Assembly: GCA_001557505.1 (NCBI GenBank)
Contig: LSAX01000004.1
Span: 1,302,001-1,366,000, forward strand
DNA length: 64,000 bases
Direction: 5' to 3'
From: Reticulascus tulasneorum
Taxonomy: Eukaryota > Ascomycota > Sordariomycetes > Glomerellales > Reticulascaceae
The notes below the pieces were generated by a model that was not told the DNA's origin, made no database searches, and saw only the letters and a list, made by a program, of their open reading frames with translations. The stretch's first letter is position 1. Each line of letters opens with the position of its first letter. Position numbers and translations under genes: made by a program. Shown here piece by piece: positions 31,598 to 44,354 of this stretch.

Positions 31598-33874
31598 TTA
31601 TTGGGGGCTCGTTTTGGTAGCCTCCAACATCTCGTGCATCTGCTTGATCTCGGCTTCGGTCGGGTCATCTGAGATCCAAGGTCCCTTCTCCTCGTCGGTG
31701 GCACCGAGGAAGCCCTCGGCGCGCTTGAGGGTCTGGACATCCAGGTCTGTGACATACGACTTGCCGTCAGAGAGCTTGACACGAACCTCATGTTCGGTCG
31801 AGAGCATCATATCATCCTTGGCAAGACGGCGAGGCCCGTCAAACACGGCCATGACGCGCTTCTTCATCGTCATTTGGCCCTTATCGAAGCCCCAGGACGA
31901 TGGGTAATCGCGTCGGTTCTTGCGACCTCGGTTCTTTGCCGCGAGAGCTACACCGCCTCGAGAGTGTGTCAGGCCACGCGACTTCTGGACACCGTTGGCC
32001 GGATTGCCTTTCCTCTTGGATGGCGAGTTCATTTTGCGGCCTTTGAAGTCCTCGTCGGAGTCATCTTCATCAATCATGTCCTCGTCGTCATCTTCCTCCG
32101 TCGATGTGGTCTGTGTCTGGGTTGGCAAGTTCGCCTTCTCCAGCGTTTGGTGCACGTCCTTATCGTTCTCGACCTCGGCCAATCGCTTGGCGTTGATCGC
32201 CTCCGCAGGATCCTCCTGCTGGACAATTCGCAGGACACAGTCATCCAGATGCTCATAGAAGTCTTGAGCATTGGAGAAGGTCTGCGAGCAGGTGGAACAT
32301 TTGCCAGTGGCATCTGGCGGGTATCCGGTAAGCTTCTTGCCGCTGTTGACATTGGCGGACGTCTTCTTGCGGCTGTTTGGAGGCGTTTGCTCCACACCGT
32401 GAACCGCTGTCAAATGTCGCTTGAAAACGTCTGCGCGGTTGAAAGATTTCTCGGCTGCCGACCCGGAGCCGGGGCAAAAACCGCAGACCATGGTACCCTT
32501 GTAATGGGTCAGGGTGTGGCGATTCTTGTCATATTTTCGTGCGAATCCCTTGACGTGATAGTCGCAAGTCTGGATAGGGCACTTCTCTGGTCGCTCGTTC
32601 TGGTGGGTGAGCATGTGAGCCTTCAGATCCTTGAAAGTCTTGCCACAGTCTGGGTGGGGGCATCGCTGCTTCTCCTTCGACTCATCTCCGCTGAAATTGT
32701 TTCCCTCGGAGAAAGTAGAGGGGAAGGAGTGAATGCTGGGTCTTCGGGTTGCAGGATCTACTGGTGGTTGGAAGGGGCTGTACGGTTGCGGATATCCGTG
32801 AGTGAGGAAAGGAGATGCGCTGCCGTGTCGCATCAGTGGCTGAGGCGAGGAAGACAGAGAAGGAGAAGCCGGGTATTGGCTTGGGTGCTGAAATGTGTTG
32901 TCATAGCCAGGCATCGCCATTGGCCGGTTGATGTCTGGGTGGATGAGAGAAGGATCTGTTGTCGCAAGAGAGTCAGCGTTCTGTATCTTGGCGCAGGAAT
33001 TCTGATATGACAGAGGAAACCAACAAGAAGACCCCAGAGGGGGAACGAAATGACCACTACTTTGAGAAAAGAAAGGAGAGACTCGAGGAGTCGTCGGCGA
33101 AGTAGCCCATTGTGGAGCTGGAGGAGAAGAAAAGGAAGCAGAGCTAGGAGAAGCGAAAGAAACGCTGGATTTTCGAGAAGACACAGTAGAAACTGGCGAC
33201 GCGAGCATCTGGGTGTCGAGCATGAGGCCGGGCTCGGGTACAACAGTGGAAGACGAGCTAACAGACTCGCGCGACAGGGAAGAAGAGAAAGAACCAGAGT
33301 GCTGATGCAGACGGGGCCTAGAGACATGTGGCAACTCACCAACAAAGCCAGGGGGCTTGGTGTTTGTGAAGTCGAAAGCGACGGGGAACTCTTCCATACC
33401 TGGGCCGTGGAAGGTCGAGTACTCAGTACCCGGCGGGTTGTAGTAGTCGTTGGGAACGATGCTAGGAGTCACGCCGAGACCCTGAGGAGCCCATTCGGGA
33501 ATTGGCGCCAAGTGATCGTGGTGGGAGAGAGGAGATCCTACTGCGGAGGAGGAGGCGGATGGTGCAGAGGCAGTCGAGAGGTTGGATGAGGGAGCTCGCA
33601 TCTCTCCGTCGTCGACGTACATGCCAGGCGAGGATCGGCCATTGTACATGAAGTTTGTCTCGGCGTAGAGCGACGAGGCGTCGTATCCAATGCTAGTGGG
33701 GAAGATATCTTGGGCAGAGCGCGGGAAGCCGCCGAAAGCGTCGGCTGGAATGTTCATGTCCATTGGCGCAGATGAAAATACGCCTTGGGGTGGGTCGGGA
33801 TAGAGGGTGAAGTCCTCGTGCTCGTTGCTCATATGTCTCGGGAGCATGGCGTAGGAAGGTTCTATGGAGACCAT
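31598..33874 (-). CDS. C2H2 zinc-finger transcription factor (about 758 aa)
   Basis: Nuclear DNA-binding protein. Open across 758 codons. The first ~400 residues are Ser/Pro-rich and probably disordered. Three finger-like units follow: Cys405/Cys410 with His420/His424 (short linker), Cys432/Cys437 with His453/His457, and Cys464/Cys467 with His487/His492. A further Cys526-x2-Cys529...His542...Cys546 unit is degenerate. An acidic run (EEDDDEDMIDEDDSDEDF) lies near 590, then a basic region. The C-terminal block from RRDYPSSWGFDKGQ through MKKRVMAVFDGPRRLAKDDM looks folded and conserved, but I cannot name it. A possible 69-nt frame-preserving intron (GTTGGT...GCTGAC...ACAG, near 32957-33025) would remove an odd Cys/Trp-containing segment; it is undecided. 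A strong GTGAGT near 33340 has no clear partner. The upstream region is very long and repeat-rich. Target genes unknown. Confidence 0.88.
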   Translation of the reverse strand: MVSIEPSYAMLPRHMSNEHEDFTLYPDPPQGVFSSAPMDMNIPADAFGGFPRSAQDIFPTSIGYDASSLYAETNFMYNGRSSPGMYVDDGEMRAPSSNLSTASAPSASSSAVGSPLSHHDHLAPIPEWAPQGLGVTPSIVPNDYYNPPGTEYSTFHGPGMEEFPVAFDFTNTKPPGFVGELPHVSRPRLHQHSGSFSSSLSRESVSSSSTVVPEPGLMLDTQMLASPVSTVSSRKSSVSFASPSSASFSSPPAPQWATSPTTPRVSPFFSQSSGHFVPPLGSSCWFPLSYQNSCAKIQNADSLATTDPSLIHPDINRPMAMPGYDNTFQHPSQYPASPSLSSSPQPLMRHGSASPFLTHGYPQPYSPFQPPVDPATRRPSIHSFPSTFSEGNNFSGDESKEKQRCPHPDCGKTFKDLKAHMLTHQNERPEKCPIQTCDYHVKGFARKYDKNRHTLTHYKGTMVCGFCPGSGSAAEKSFNRADVFKRHLTAVHGVEQTPPNSRKKTSANVNSGKKLTGYPPDATGKCSTCSQTFSNAQDFYEHLDDCVLRIVQQEDPAEAINAKRLAEVENDKDVHQTLEKANLPTQTQTTSTEEDDDEDMIDEDDSDEDFKGRKMNSPSKRKGNPANGVQKSRGLTHSRGGVALAAKNRGRKNRRDYPSSWGFDKGQMTMKKRVMAVFDGPRRLAKDDMMLSTEHEVRVKLSDGKSYVTDLDVQTLKRAEGFLGATDEEKGPWISDDPTEAEIKQMHEMLEATKTSPQ

Positions 33875-35124
33875 TTTTGTGAATTGGCGGATCTGAGGTT
33901 GAAAGAAAAGACTTGGAGAGGTTTAGTTTCAAGCTTGGCGACGAAGCTGTGCTCTTTCGCGTCGTCCGTAGGCAAAGCCAGTCTTTATGCCGTGCCTGAG
34001 AGGGAGCCGTTTCATTAGTGGGCTGTTCCTGGATGGGCAACTGACTGCGCCCAGGTATTATGTGGGGCCGATGTGCTCACCTGCAGCGGTTTTCATGCCA
34101 GCAAGGGGGGGAAGTGTAAGAGTATTCGGTAGTTGATGGTCGGCGATGAGATCCGAATCGTGGTTATTCGCCGCAGAACAGTTCCGAAAAGTGATCCAGA
34201 TGGATGTGAGTTGGATTACCAAAAGCGTTGGTGGTGGTGGATTTGGTTAGTCGAGGGGTTGTTGGCTGTGGGAAAGCGTGTAAGCGAGCTGGCGGGGGAT
34301 CCTGCGACGGCTCGTTTGCCTTGTTCGAATTCCCAACTCTGCTGTCGGCACTCTTTATGACGCCTCTGATTCCTTGAGCTTACAAGTGATGCGGCGCGCG
34401 GTGGTGGTGAGGCGTGGTGGATGGTTTGGGTTGGGTTGGGTTGGTGGGATAGCAAGAGAGTGAGTGAGAGAGAGGGTAACGAGGGTGAGTAGGGACTTGT
34501 TTGGTGTGTTAGTCCCCGTTGTCTTTATTGAAACAGACAGGAAGCTATCAACGTCGTCGTCTAGACTAATGATGATGATGAGCGACAGGAGACGACAAAG
34601 ACTGATGGGGGCAGAAAACAATCTCTGGGAAAGGAAGATCTTTGGGGGTCTCGACGATATATGTAGACCCGCGCAGAAGCTGTGCTTGCATTCGAGGAAA
34701 GCAGAGACATTATCGAGCGACCAGGGGGGGTGGTGTAGTGGAAAGTTAGGACGCGGATGGCGCACACCACACGCACGTACACATGGGACCCGGTGGACGC
34801 GGATCTCAAAGACGGGACCAGGACCTATTGGGAGGGGGGGTGTGGGAGGAGGTGGAAGCCAGAGCCAGCCCAAGCCCAGAGAGAGAGAGGCAGTACGAAA
34901 TGGAGAGAACCACGAGAGTTTGGGAGACGGAGCTAGCTTGTCGTAGGGCAGAGCGAGACAGAGTAGAGAGCGAGGAGAGGAGGCGCGGTACCAGATGTGC
35001 CTGTGGGCAGGGTTCAGGGGTGGGTGGGTGTGAGGATGAAGATGAATGTGAGTGTGTGATGTGGGTGTGAGTTGTGGTGTCTCCGGATGGGGTGTGTGGG
35101 TGTCCTGTCTCTGTTGTCTCTGCC

Positions 35125-35144
35125 TGTCTGTCTGTCTGTCTGTC
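35125..35144. repeat. (TGTC)n microsatellite
   Basis: Five perfect TGTC units upstream of the C2H2 factor, within a wider T/C-rich stretch. Confidence 0.9.
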
Positions 35145-35664
35145 TTTCTTTCCCTCTCTCTGCATGGCTCGAAAGAAGTCACTAGGTACAGTACGTACTG
35201 GAGGTACTTGGGGTACATCTCGCAAGTACCCGTACTCGGTAAAACAAGCTATCCCAGACTCGGGAGACAGAAAGCGAAGGGGGGGGGGATGGGTGTGTGG
35301 CAGCCCCCTTCGCTGTCTGAGCTGGGGGGGCGGGTTGTGGGTTGCGGTGGGTGGGCTCTGCGTCTGTGGGTGGGACCGCCCCAAAAGGAGACTTTGGGTG
35401 CTGAGAAATCATCAGTACAGGTACGAGACAGGGGGTCATCGTTGGCCTCCCAAGGCCAGACCACACGGCATGTGAGACCCTGCCAGGGCCACCGACAAGG
35501 GAGAGCGAGCCCTGGACCAGTGACGCTTCGGGTCCATAGATACGTACCGATACAAGTCCTCTCGTACCGTTTGTATCACTCGGCATGGATCTGCCCAGGC
35601 CCCGGTCGACAATCTTTCGCGTCTGCTGGGACAGCGTCCCTTGAGGGTCCCCACGTCTCTTCCA

Positions 35665-35679
35665 GGGGGGGGGGGGGGG
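35665..35679. repeat. Poly-G tract (15 nt)
   Basis: Uninterrupted run of 15 G on the + strand in the gene-poor region. Confidence 0.9.
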
Positions 35680-36074
35680 CTACCTGTAACTTACAGAGGC
35701 GGCCAGCAAAACCACAGGGGGCTCCCAAATGAGGGTACTGCTCCAAATCACACAGCACATAATTACACTGCGCAAGGGAAACACAACCGAAAACAACCCC
35801 CCCCAAAAGGAAGGGAAACAAGTGAAGCATGCGAATCTCAATATACGGAGCCAGCCACAAGTCTCTTTTCTCCGTAATCCTTTGCCGTGATATTTTAACG
35901 AGAGGGGGTGGGCAGCAAACGAAAATGGTGAGAGGAACCGAAAAAAGTCTCCGTCTGCATACTTACGAGGCCCTGCCCGTTTTCCCACCGCTACTTAGTC
36001 GTTGGCTAGCAAATCACCTAACATCCTTTTCTGAACTCGTTCGTACTCAATTGCACACTTGCCCACCTCTGCGC

Positions 36075-36118
36075 TGTATGTATGTATGTATGTATGTATG
36101 TAAGTATGTGTGTATGTA
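36075..36118. repeat. (TATG)n microsatellite
   Basis: About 44 nt of TATG/GTAT tetranucleotide repeats with one TAAG and one TGTG interruption. Confidence 0.92.
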
Positions 36119-39100
36119 CAGCAGATCCTACCCACCTTTGGGGGGCACCTCATGCCTAGCCTAGTTGAGATGGTGTAGGCTCTCTTTCTCTCAGGCCCTC
36201 GACGTACCTCCACCTATGGGCTTTGGTGAGTGCTTTTAGTGGGCTCCAAGCAATGATTTGTTTCGTGCCAGGGTAATTATTAATCGCAGGTACAGTGGGC
36301 ACAGGCACGAAATAGTGGATGTCATCTTTCTTTCTACCCTTAACCCTGCCCCGCTGCCTTGGGGGTGGGGAGAGAAAGAGAGAGAATGGTGCATTTGTCT
36401 CGCACTACTATGGATATCGCCGACCCTACAGCATTCCGTTTTTCGCTTGTTGGGGCTCCTCTCTTTCCGCACCTCAAACCTTCATTTGTCCACGATCCTC
36501 ACGCACCATGGATGACTGCCCCATGAAAGCGCCATCCTTCATAACTTATCTTTGTTTCTGATCGCAAAAGAAGGTCGCATCTCGAACGGGGTCCACGGTC
36601 AATGCCTAGATGCTTTGCTTTTCGGCTGCTCCCAGAGTTTCGTTTCGGCCGCAGGCGAGTACACAATTACCTGCTGCTTGTTGTACTCAGTGCATGGCCG
36701 GAATGGGCTGGACTTATTTCATACATTCGCGTCATATTCCGTATTGAAGCAGGCATTGCTTTTCCCTCTCGACCCTCGAGATCCCCTTTAGGTTTCTTCA
36801 CAGCCTCGCCGGTCTGGTCCTATGGAATGCAATGCGAAAAGGAAACCACTAGCGCCATCGTCCAATACCGTAGTTTCTTGTCCATCTGACCACTCTTTCC
36901 CAGGGCACCTCTCGATGCTCTCTGGCTGCATGTGTCCCAGGGAATCAAGCCAATAGGGGTGGTGGAGTTCAAGCCTTTACTTCGTGCATTATGAAATATT
37001 GTGGAGGCTCTGGCGGGAGCGGGTGCTTAGATGTGATTATTTTTATTCACCGGGCTTGCACAGCACAAGAGTTCAAGCAAGCCCCCCTCCCCTCTCCAGA
37101 TCTCGTACCTTGGGCTTGCATTGCCAGGTCGCTGGCCCAATCAAACCTCCTTCTGCTCTCCCCACGCTCACAGCCGTGAGGGCATCCAATCCGGCTCCGA
37201 TCAGTGGGTGTGCTGTGTGATGTGTGCACAGCCCGGCCCTATCCGCCCTCAGGGCTCAGTCCGTGAAGTCATCATACCTTCGGAACAAGAGGCTGCCAAA
37301 TCAACAGGGAACTGGGCCAGCAGCGCGCTGGCAGTGGGGTCACGACGTGCTTTCCCAATTTCTGATTTACTAATTGTCGCCAGGTGACATTGATTGCCGT
37401 GAATGGGGCAATATGATGGAGCGAGCGGGGTGAAGGAATTGGCCCGGTGGTTCGGCTTCGCAGTAGCACTAGGCGGATTCTACTCCATACGGAGACTTCT
37501 CGAGACTAATGATTAGCCTCGGCCAGAGGATTGTGTCGGTGTTGGGTGCGATGACGATGCCGATGTCAGCATCTTGTTTCGCAGAGTCTTTGCCCAAAAT
37601 GGATATGGATCTTGTATGTGCGTAACTGAACAAGCATGCCTGTTATGCTAGCCTCGTTCTTTGTATCGCAAACATGTCCGCCTGGCGGAAACATTGGGAA
37701 ATAGGAGGACCAAACGGAACAAGATCTGTTGATCCCCAGAGAGGGGGGGGTGTTTCACGAGCCAGAAAACATGTGATATGCTTAGACCAGCGTTAGAGAA
37801 GTCCTGGGATAACATGAACCCGAAGTCTGATAATGTTGGGGGAGCATTGGCAATGTTGCCTACTTTGGCGTAACTCCGATGCACAAGCCTGGCGTATTCC
37901 GTCCAGTCGGTTATTTTCAGATTCGTCGTTACCTCGACCACTGAATGACTGGTACCTTGTTCGTGCAACGGGCCGCCGCCTTGGAAAACCTAACTACGTA
38001 GTTTCGTATGGAGTGCTAGGTTGACAATCAGCTAGTCAGCGTGGAGGGTCAGGGGTGGTGGAGATCAAGGTTCAATGGTTCGATGTTGCTCATCCACAAC
38101 CACTCATACCTTACGTCTGAAGTAGCGACTTCGAGATTGGCTACGAGGAACGTAGGTATAGGTAGCAGCATGTCTGTAATCCGAAACTCCGTTTCCTGGG
38201 GAGCGCCGTTTCCTCCACAGTGTGTCAGTGGGGAAGCAGAGTCAGTTGAGGCATGCTACGGACGTCTAATGAGGCAGCGGACAGCGCGAGACTAATGGGA
38301 ATGAATGATGAGACTTGTGGCTGGCTCACACGCACCAGGCCGACAACTTAGACACCAGTCTCGCCCACTGTCCATACTAAGGTAGGCAATGCAGCAGTAG
38401 GGAGGTGGTCCCTTGATGACATAATGATATACACATTCCTCATCGAGCCTTCTTCAACATGGCCTGATTTTGGCTTTTCCCCTTGTCACGCCGAAAGCTG
38501 GCAAATCGCGCCTATCAGACATCGTCAGTGCCCAATGTCATCTCAGACAAACCGAGCCGGTTGCATGTCTGAAAGGGACAGTAATAACTAAGGTACTGGG
38601 GAAGAAACCTAGAACTGTTATGGACCCATGATGACTTCCTTTCGACTACGGCCGTTGCCGAACCGTCGCTGGATCACCACCCTGGCCCCAAATCGCCGTT
38701 TCGGGGTGCTCTCGACGTCGGGGCCAGCGTCGCTAAAATGTACTGAGCATTTCGCGACAGCATGGCAATCTGAGCAAAGGTAGGTTTACTCCACTCCAGA
38801 TGCCTGCCTGCATACCCTTCCTACCGCAAATATGCCCTCAAATACTGGTTCTCATACTCTTACCGCGTCATATCATTTCCGTCATTTCATTTAATCATTC
38901 ATCCGATTACAAACAAGGGGGGCGTGTTCGCGTGTGTGTTGTCTCCGATCTCGAGAACGCATTTCCTACCGACCGGCCCCAGGTCCAAAAAGCAAATCGG
39001 CATGATACAGCACCGCAGCTCGACTCTTGAAACTCAATCGGGAATAGCGGTGGCTCAGCGATCTCAGACCCTAGTTTTTGGCCCATGATTGGCTCTCATA

Positions 39101-39193
39101 CGCAATGCACTACCCCTGTCTGTGGAGATAGTCAAAATTTATAAAAAGAAGCAAAGCACAAGAGGCGGTGCGACCTTGGGCTTGGGTCACCAG

Positions 39194-39206
39194 CCCCCCC
39201 CCCCCC
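39194..39206. repeat. Poly-C tract (13 nt)
   Basis: Uninterrupted run of 13 C in the gene-poor region. Confidence 0.9.
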
Positions 39207-41978
39207 ATCCTCCTTCTCTCCGACCCAAGACTTATCCCGAGTCCCCTGTCCGCCAAGATCAATCATCCAGATACGATGGGGCATGGGGGGGGTGGACAGG
39301 AATTTTGTCCCGCGATTGACGGTGACATCTCCTGCCAATGTTTCATGCCTCCCCCCGCGTGGGTACTGGTACGGATGGGGACACAAATCCTCCCAATTAT
39401 TATCTTTCTCAGACAAGCGAAAAGAAAGGTATGTGCTCACCAACACGAGGTAACTCTGATCCGCTGTCCCAAGCGATAGAGAACCCTGCAGCCGTAAACT
39501 ATCACCCACGTCGGGCACGCTGGACTGTTGCATCAGGGTCTGACTTCATCTAATCCCTTTAGGTTGCGGTCTTCCTGAGTTCCGTCATTGGTAGCAGGCG
39601 ATTCCGCTCTCTCTGCGGTCCCTTATGCGAGGTCCCTGCTTCGGGCCCGAAATCAAAATGCAAGAGAGCGCATCGAATTCTTACCTGCGTGGGACATCAC
39701 TAGTGTCTGTCATGCCCTTGCGGACACAAGGCAGACCACGAGAATGTCTCCGCCAAAGGCACATCGTGACACCACTCCGAACACTGCTGCTGCTGCAAGT
39801 ATTTCGCCGTTGGAAAAGAATATAAGGATCTCCCGTTGTGAGCTACGCAGACCGACGGGGTCATCCGGCAATGGCGTTCCTCTCCTTGCTCACACAACCA
39901 CTCTGTTGGGTTCTTAGTGCGAGACGCCACAGAACTGGCTAAACCCTGACTGATTCACGCAGCCTGTAGTGATCCGTCAAGACACACCGCACGACTCAAA
40001 TGACGGACTAAGCCTCCTCCAGAATTATTGTTGGCTGCAGTGCAAGTCTACGTGCAGTACTCGCTCTATCCCTGCTCATTTAGTTTTGCTGCTACGAATT
40101 CGTCACCGACGATGCCCCCCTCCAAACATCCAGAACCAATGTCTCCGACATCTCCATCCCAGTGCATGGACTTGTGGCTCGCTGGGGAAACGGTATCAGC
40201 GATGCATCTGCCATCCAGCGGGGAGAGTCTGGGAGACTTGCATTGGTGAATCCACTCGCATCCAATCATTCGGGAAATCATGGCTGCCTGTGCTGCACCC
40301 AGTTGTTCAACTCGCATCGCGTCATTTGCAGCAAATCTGTACGTAGTATGCACTGGAGAGCCATTCAGGGCGCTCAGCCCTATGGTAAGGAGACTCGTCC
40401 TATCGTTTGTCTTGGGGACAAGCCTCGATGCTTGGTAGTTTACTGCCACCTCCACGCCATCGCCTTCTTCCCTCCCTCTGCTCACGCCCCCCTTTGAAAT
40501 ATGGTCGCCTTGTGGTCTGTCCGTTCATGACTTGCTAACCAAACCCACGCGTGATAAGTTTTTGGCGTCCCATGCAGGGAGAATTACACGTTAGAAGCCC
40601 AAGCCGCTGGCCACAGTCTTTCCTCTGTGACTGGTTGGCTGACGTTTCGCAAACAGAATTAGTGTCCGTTGCACTTGCAAGCTGGCCAGTAATAAGGGTT
40701 CATGCCGAGGACGCCCGGATCGCCAATTGGCTGTACGAAGTGCGACTCTGTACAAGATAGGGGGTTTATCTTCACTCCACGACACCAAATGAGGGTGCCC
40801 GGGCAGAAGAGGGAGAGGTTGTTACCGAGATGGTTGGGGGCCATTTCCTTACTTAATGCGACTAGGAGAATGCCGGTCGAATCAGAGTGGCGGACCCACG
40901 GCAATATGGGAGATCCGTTATTGAGCAGGGGACAACGGAGGAGTAATGAGCAAAACGGATCCTGTTGGGGTAATATACAACGTACTACGTAGTATGATGA
41001 TGCATTTTGTGTGTGTTTGCACCCATGTCGACGATCGCTGGATGGCGGTCTTGGAGGGTGGTCCTCACATCCTCTGCCACCTCTGGTGCGAAAATCGGGT
41101 TCGGCCCTCTCACGCGTAGGATTCCCTCTGGACAGGGCATCTATGAATGGTTACTGGTTCGGCCGTCAACCCTCGCACCCTCCCTGGGGTAGCAATATGG
41201 GACGATCTTGATGAGAGGGACGACGAAAGCAGTGATATCCGCCTTGGCACGATGCGTGGTCATTTCGGAATCCTCAACATCCTGAAAGCAACGACCTCCA
41301 CTCCTACGGCACAGGAAGGAAGGATTACGGCATATTTTCGCAGCGCGCCGGGTCATCTTCAGAAATGCCCGAAGGGTTGCTGCCGTGCTGCTGCGCACGA
41401 CAACAGGAGCGCATTCGCGAACCCTGAATTTAGGGTTCTCTCCAACTGTGGTTTTCGGGTGACATTGTTCGGAGGTTACATGGCGCCCAAAGTATTTTAA
41501 AACGTCCAGCAATAGTAGTGTGTCAATCTCTCGAACCCCCCCCTCCCTCTCCCCCAATGCCGTGTCTGATTGGAGGGCGGGGGAGGAAAGGGAGGTCGGT
41601 TTTGGCGAGTCGCGTTACGTATGTTTGTACGTACGTTGCCTTGGCCAGGATGCGTTGGCAGCAGGAAACGAGAAACCATACATCGTCATCGCCATCATCA
41701 TCGAACGCGCATTCCCAATCCAAATGGTGCCTTGTGTATCTCTTTCCGGCCAGGCAAGGCTCCCAAGTCCACACAGGAAATCCCCACGGCCGTACGTATT
41801 TCTCGTGACGACGGCGGGTGTGCCATGACGGCACGGGGAGGCAGCATGTGTGGGTCCCCCTTGGGCGGCTAGTGTGTGGCTGATGACACTACTCTGGGTG
41901 CCGGGACCGGCTTGGGGGACTGTAGGGCTGAGTCCATGCAGCCATACATACGACAGCTCTTCCACAAAGGGGAGAAAT

Positions 41979-42049
41979 GGGTGGAGGGTGGAGGGTGAAG
42001 GGTGAAGGGTGAAGGGTGAAGGGTGAAGGGTGAAGGGGGGGGGGGGGGG
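41979..42049. repeat. GGGTGRA heptamer minisatellite with poly-G end
   Basis: Two GGGTGGA units, then six GGGTGAA units (41979-42034, 56 nt without a break), running directly into 15 G (42035-42049). Successive GGG runs separated by four bases fit the G-quadruplex pattern G3-N4-G3-N4-G3-N4-G3 several times over on the + strand. It is not the TTAGGG telomere repeat. Confidence 0.95.
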
Positions 42050-42189
42050 CCATGGACCCTTGTACCGTCTGGACACCCACCGTTTACTGGGGCCCCTGCT
42101 CGCTTGAATGGCCCGTTATGAGAGAGTGACATGCCAGAAGTACAGTACCTCCACGCCCCTGGGCGATACCTCGCAGATCAGTCTGCACG

Positions 42190-42208
42190 CTCTCTCTCTC
42201 TCTCTTTT
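42190..42208. repeat. (CT)n microsatellite
   Basis: Short CT dinucleotide array followed by a T run, in non-coding DNA. Confidence 0.8.
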
Positions 42209-44343
42209 TTCTGCTTCCCCCTTCTCTCCAAACAAGGGTCTACCATTTGCTCTCCCCGATGAATACAACCCCCTGGAATACAGAACTGCATCTTGGATAC
42301 CCATTGTAGAAGCTAGTTATTCTGGTTTTTCCTAAATCATCGTCCGTCCCTCGGCTCACACCGTCACACCTGCGTGGGTCGCATACGTTAGTCCATGATT
42401 ACCTACCCTTCTGCTGGCTCCTGACACACTCGACACCGGTAAAAATCAGTTGTAAGGCTGTACGGGCGCAGAGCGGTGATGAACCCAGATTTCCACATCG
42501 ATCGTCCGAATATTTGGGACCGGCGCAGGGTCGCACAGGCCAATTGCCAAGTGCCATTATTCCACGTTTGGTATTCACTGCGACGAGATTATTCGGATGT
42601 TTCCATTCCCATTTGCTTGTTCCCGCGCTTGTTCGGCACCCACATTTCTCTCCTCACCCCAACCCCCGTCATCTCGTCGCCGTTCTCAATCTGAGTCTCT
42701 CCAAATCTGCCCTGCACGGGCCACGGAAACTTTCACCCTCTGAACCCCTGTGGTAAGCCTTTTCAATGTCGGGGAAGAAGAGAATCGACTGCCGGTCTTC
42801 GCAGAATAGCTTTGAGACATCCCCCATTCCAACGGGTTTTACTGGGTAAACTTATCTCTCCCGCCCACGGAGAGGTGGGCTATCAATCAATGGCTTTGAG
42901 ATTAACCAATCCCGACTGGAAGCCATCGTCATCATCAGCAGATTTTCAAGGGACCCCATCCAGTGGAGGAAATCATCGTGAACCCGAAACTGACACTGCA
43001 GCAACGTGATTGGCTGGCGCAGGCCGTCGTCTTATTGGCCTCGCATACTGCCATAGCTCAATAAGGTTGCCAAGCGTCGGGCTCGCCGAAGGGTTAGGCG
43101 GGTGTGGAGGGGCGAGGCGCAGGCCCGTGTGCTTTCATTCGTCGTTTTCACATTCCCCAACATCCATACGTCGCAGAATCTCTGACCGCCCCAACCCCAA
43201 TTTTATGTTTTGGGGCCTGCAACTGCACTATCGATGCCATATGCGCTTCGCCCGGTGTCGTGTTAGCGGGAAAACGTGGTCCTCTTGGGTCAACGTTGGA
43301 TCGAAACCCTCGGGGGCTTCTGGCTCCCAACTAGTCCATCCTGAACCCCCCTTCCTGAGTCGAATAGTCCGAAACGGCAGCCCTGGTCGAACGCACATGC
43401 ATGCTGTTGCTCTGCTGATTGTTGGAGATGCTTGGGCCCGGATGATTTTGACCATGGCACCTGTTGATGACTGCATCGGAGGTATAAAAGAGTTTCGCCG
43501 ACATACAGCGGTAATATGGCGGTCTCGCTCGCGCGATGCGTAATGGCCCGACTGACGCTCTCGGCGGTGGCCGTCCATGGGCAAGCAATGGCGACCGAGA
43601 TCCAATAACACCCCGGAGGCAACGTTTCATGGCCTGTAGACAGCTCCTCCAGTGGGTGTGCCAGCTGCCTTCTTGCCTACCGCTGATACGAATAGAGCAG
43701 GCTGCGTCATGTAAGTGCATTGCAGTGCCTTCGCAGGTATACAAACAACCTACACACATACCATCACAGCAGGCAGTAAGAATGGGTGGTTGCAGGCATC
43801 AATTTTCGACAACCCATGTTCCTGTGAAAACCAACGCCAGCCAATGCCCGGCGCGGGATGCAATGTGCACCACATACGGACGTAGCTTCTTCCATGATCG
43901 CAGCAGGCAGGCAGGCAATACCAGGTTGACCAGGTCGACTGAGCTCGCAATGTAATCATATGGGGTAGAGTATCATCGTCTCTGCTGCTTTGGGGGCACA
44001 TGACGATATGACAGGACTCTCAGACATCCCGTTGGCGCAAAGGCTGGAAACTCTGCCTCGTCCTAGCCTCCAACTGATTCCCCTGAAGTCTAAAGGGAGA
44101 CAAGGGGGAAGACACGGTCCGGGGGTGGTGGTGAATCGGACAGTGGCGGTCCCGTTTCTCTGGATTCCGCAGATCTCACATGCCTGTTTGTGTGTGTGTA
44201 TGTACATACATACGTCTGAAGCCTGCACCCCCAAATAAAGTCGGCGGCAGCACGCTTTCGATGAAAACAGAAATAGTTAACGAGATATCCTCGATCCAAG
44301 CCCCGAAACGGCAAAGGCCGGCGGGGTCGAGAGACAAAGAACC

Positions 44344-44354
44344 GGGGGGGGGGG
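44344..44354. repeat. Poly-G tract (11 nt)
   Basis: Uninterrupted run of 11 G in the gene-poor region. Confidence 0.85.

Noticed and set aside
34355..35218. 287-codon minus-strand ORF
   Set aside because: Rich in Thr, His, Pro and Ser from simple pyrimidine repeats; no domain, no splice pattern, and equally long frames on the opposite strand.
43010..43543. 177-codon plus-strand ORF
   Set aside because: Arg/Ser/Gly-rich without structure or homology signal; antisense frames of similar length.
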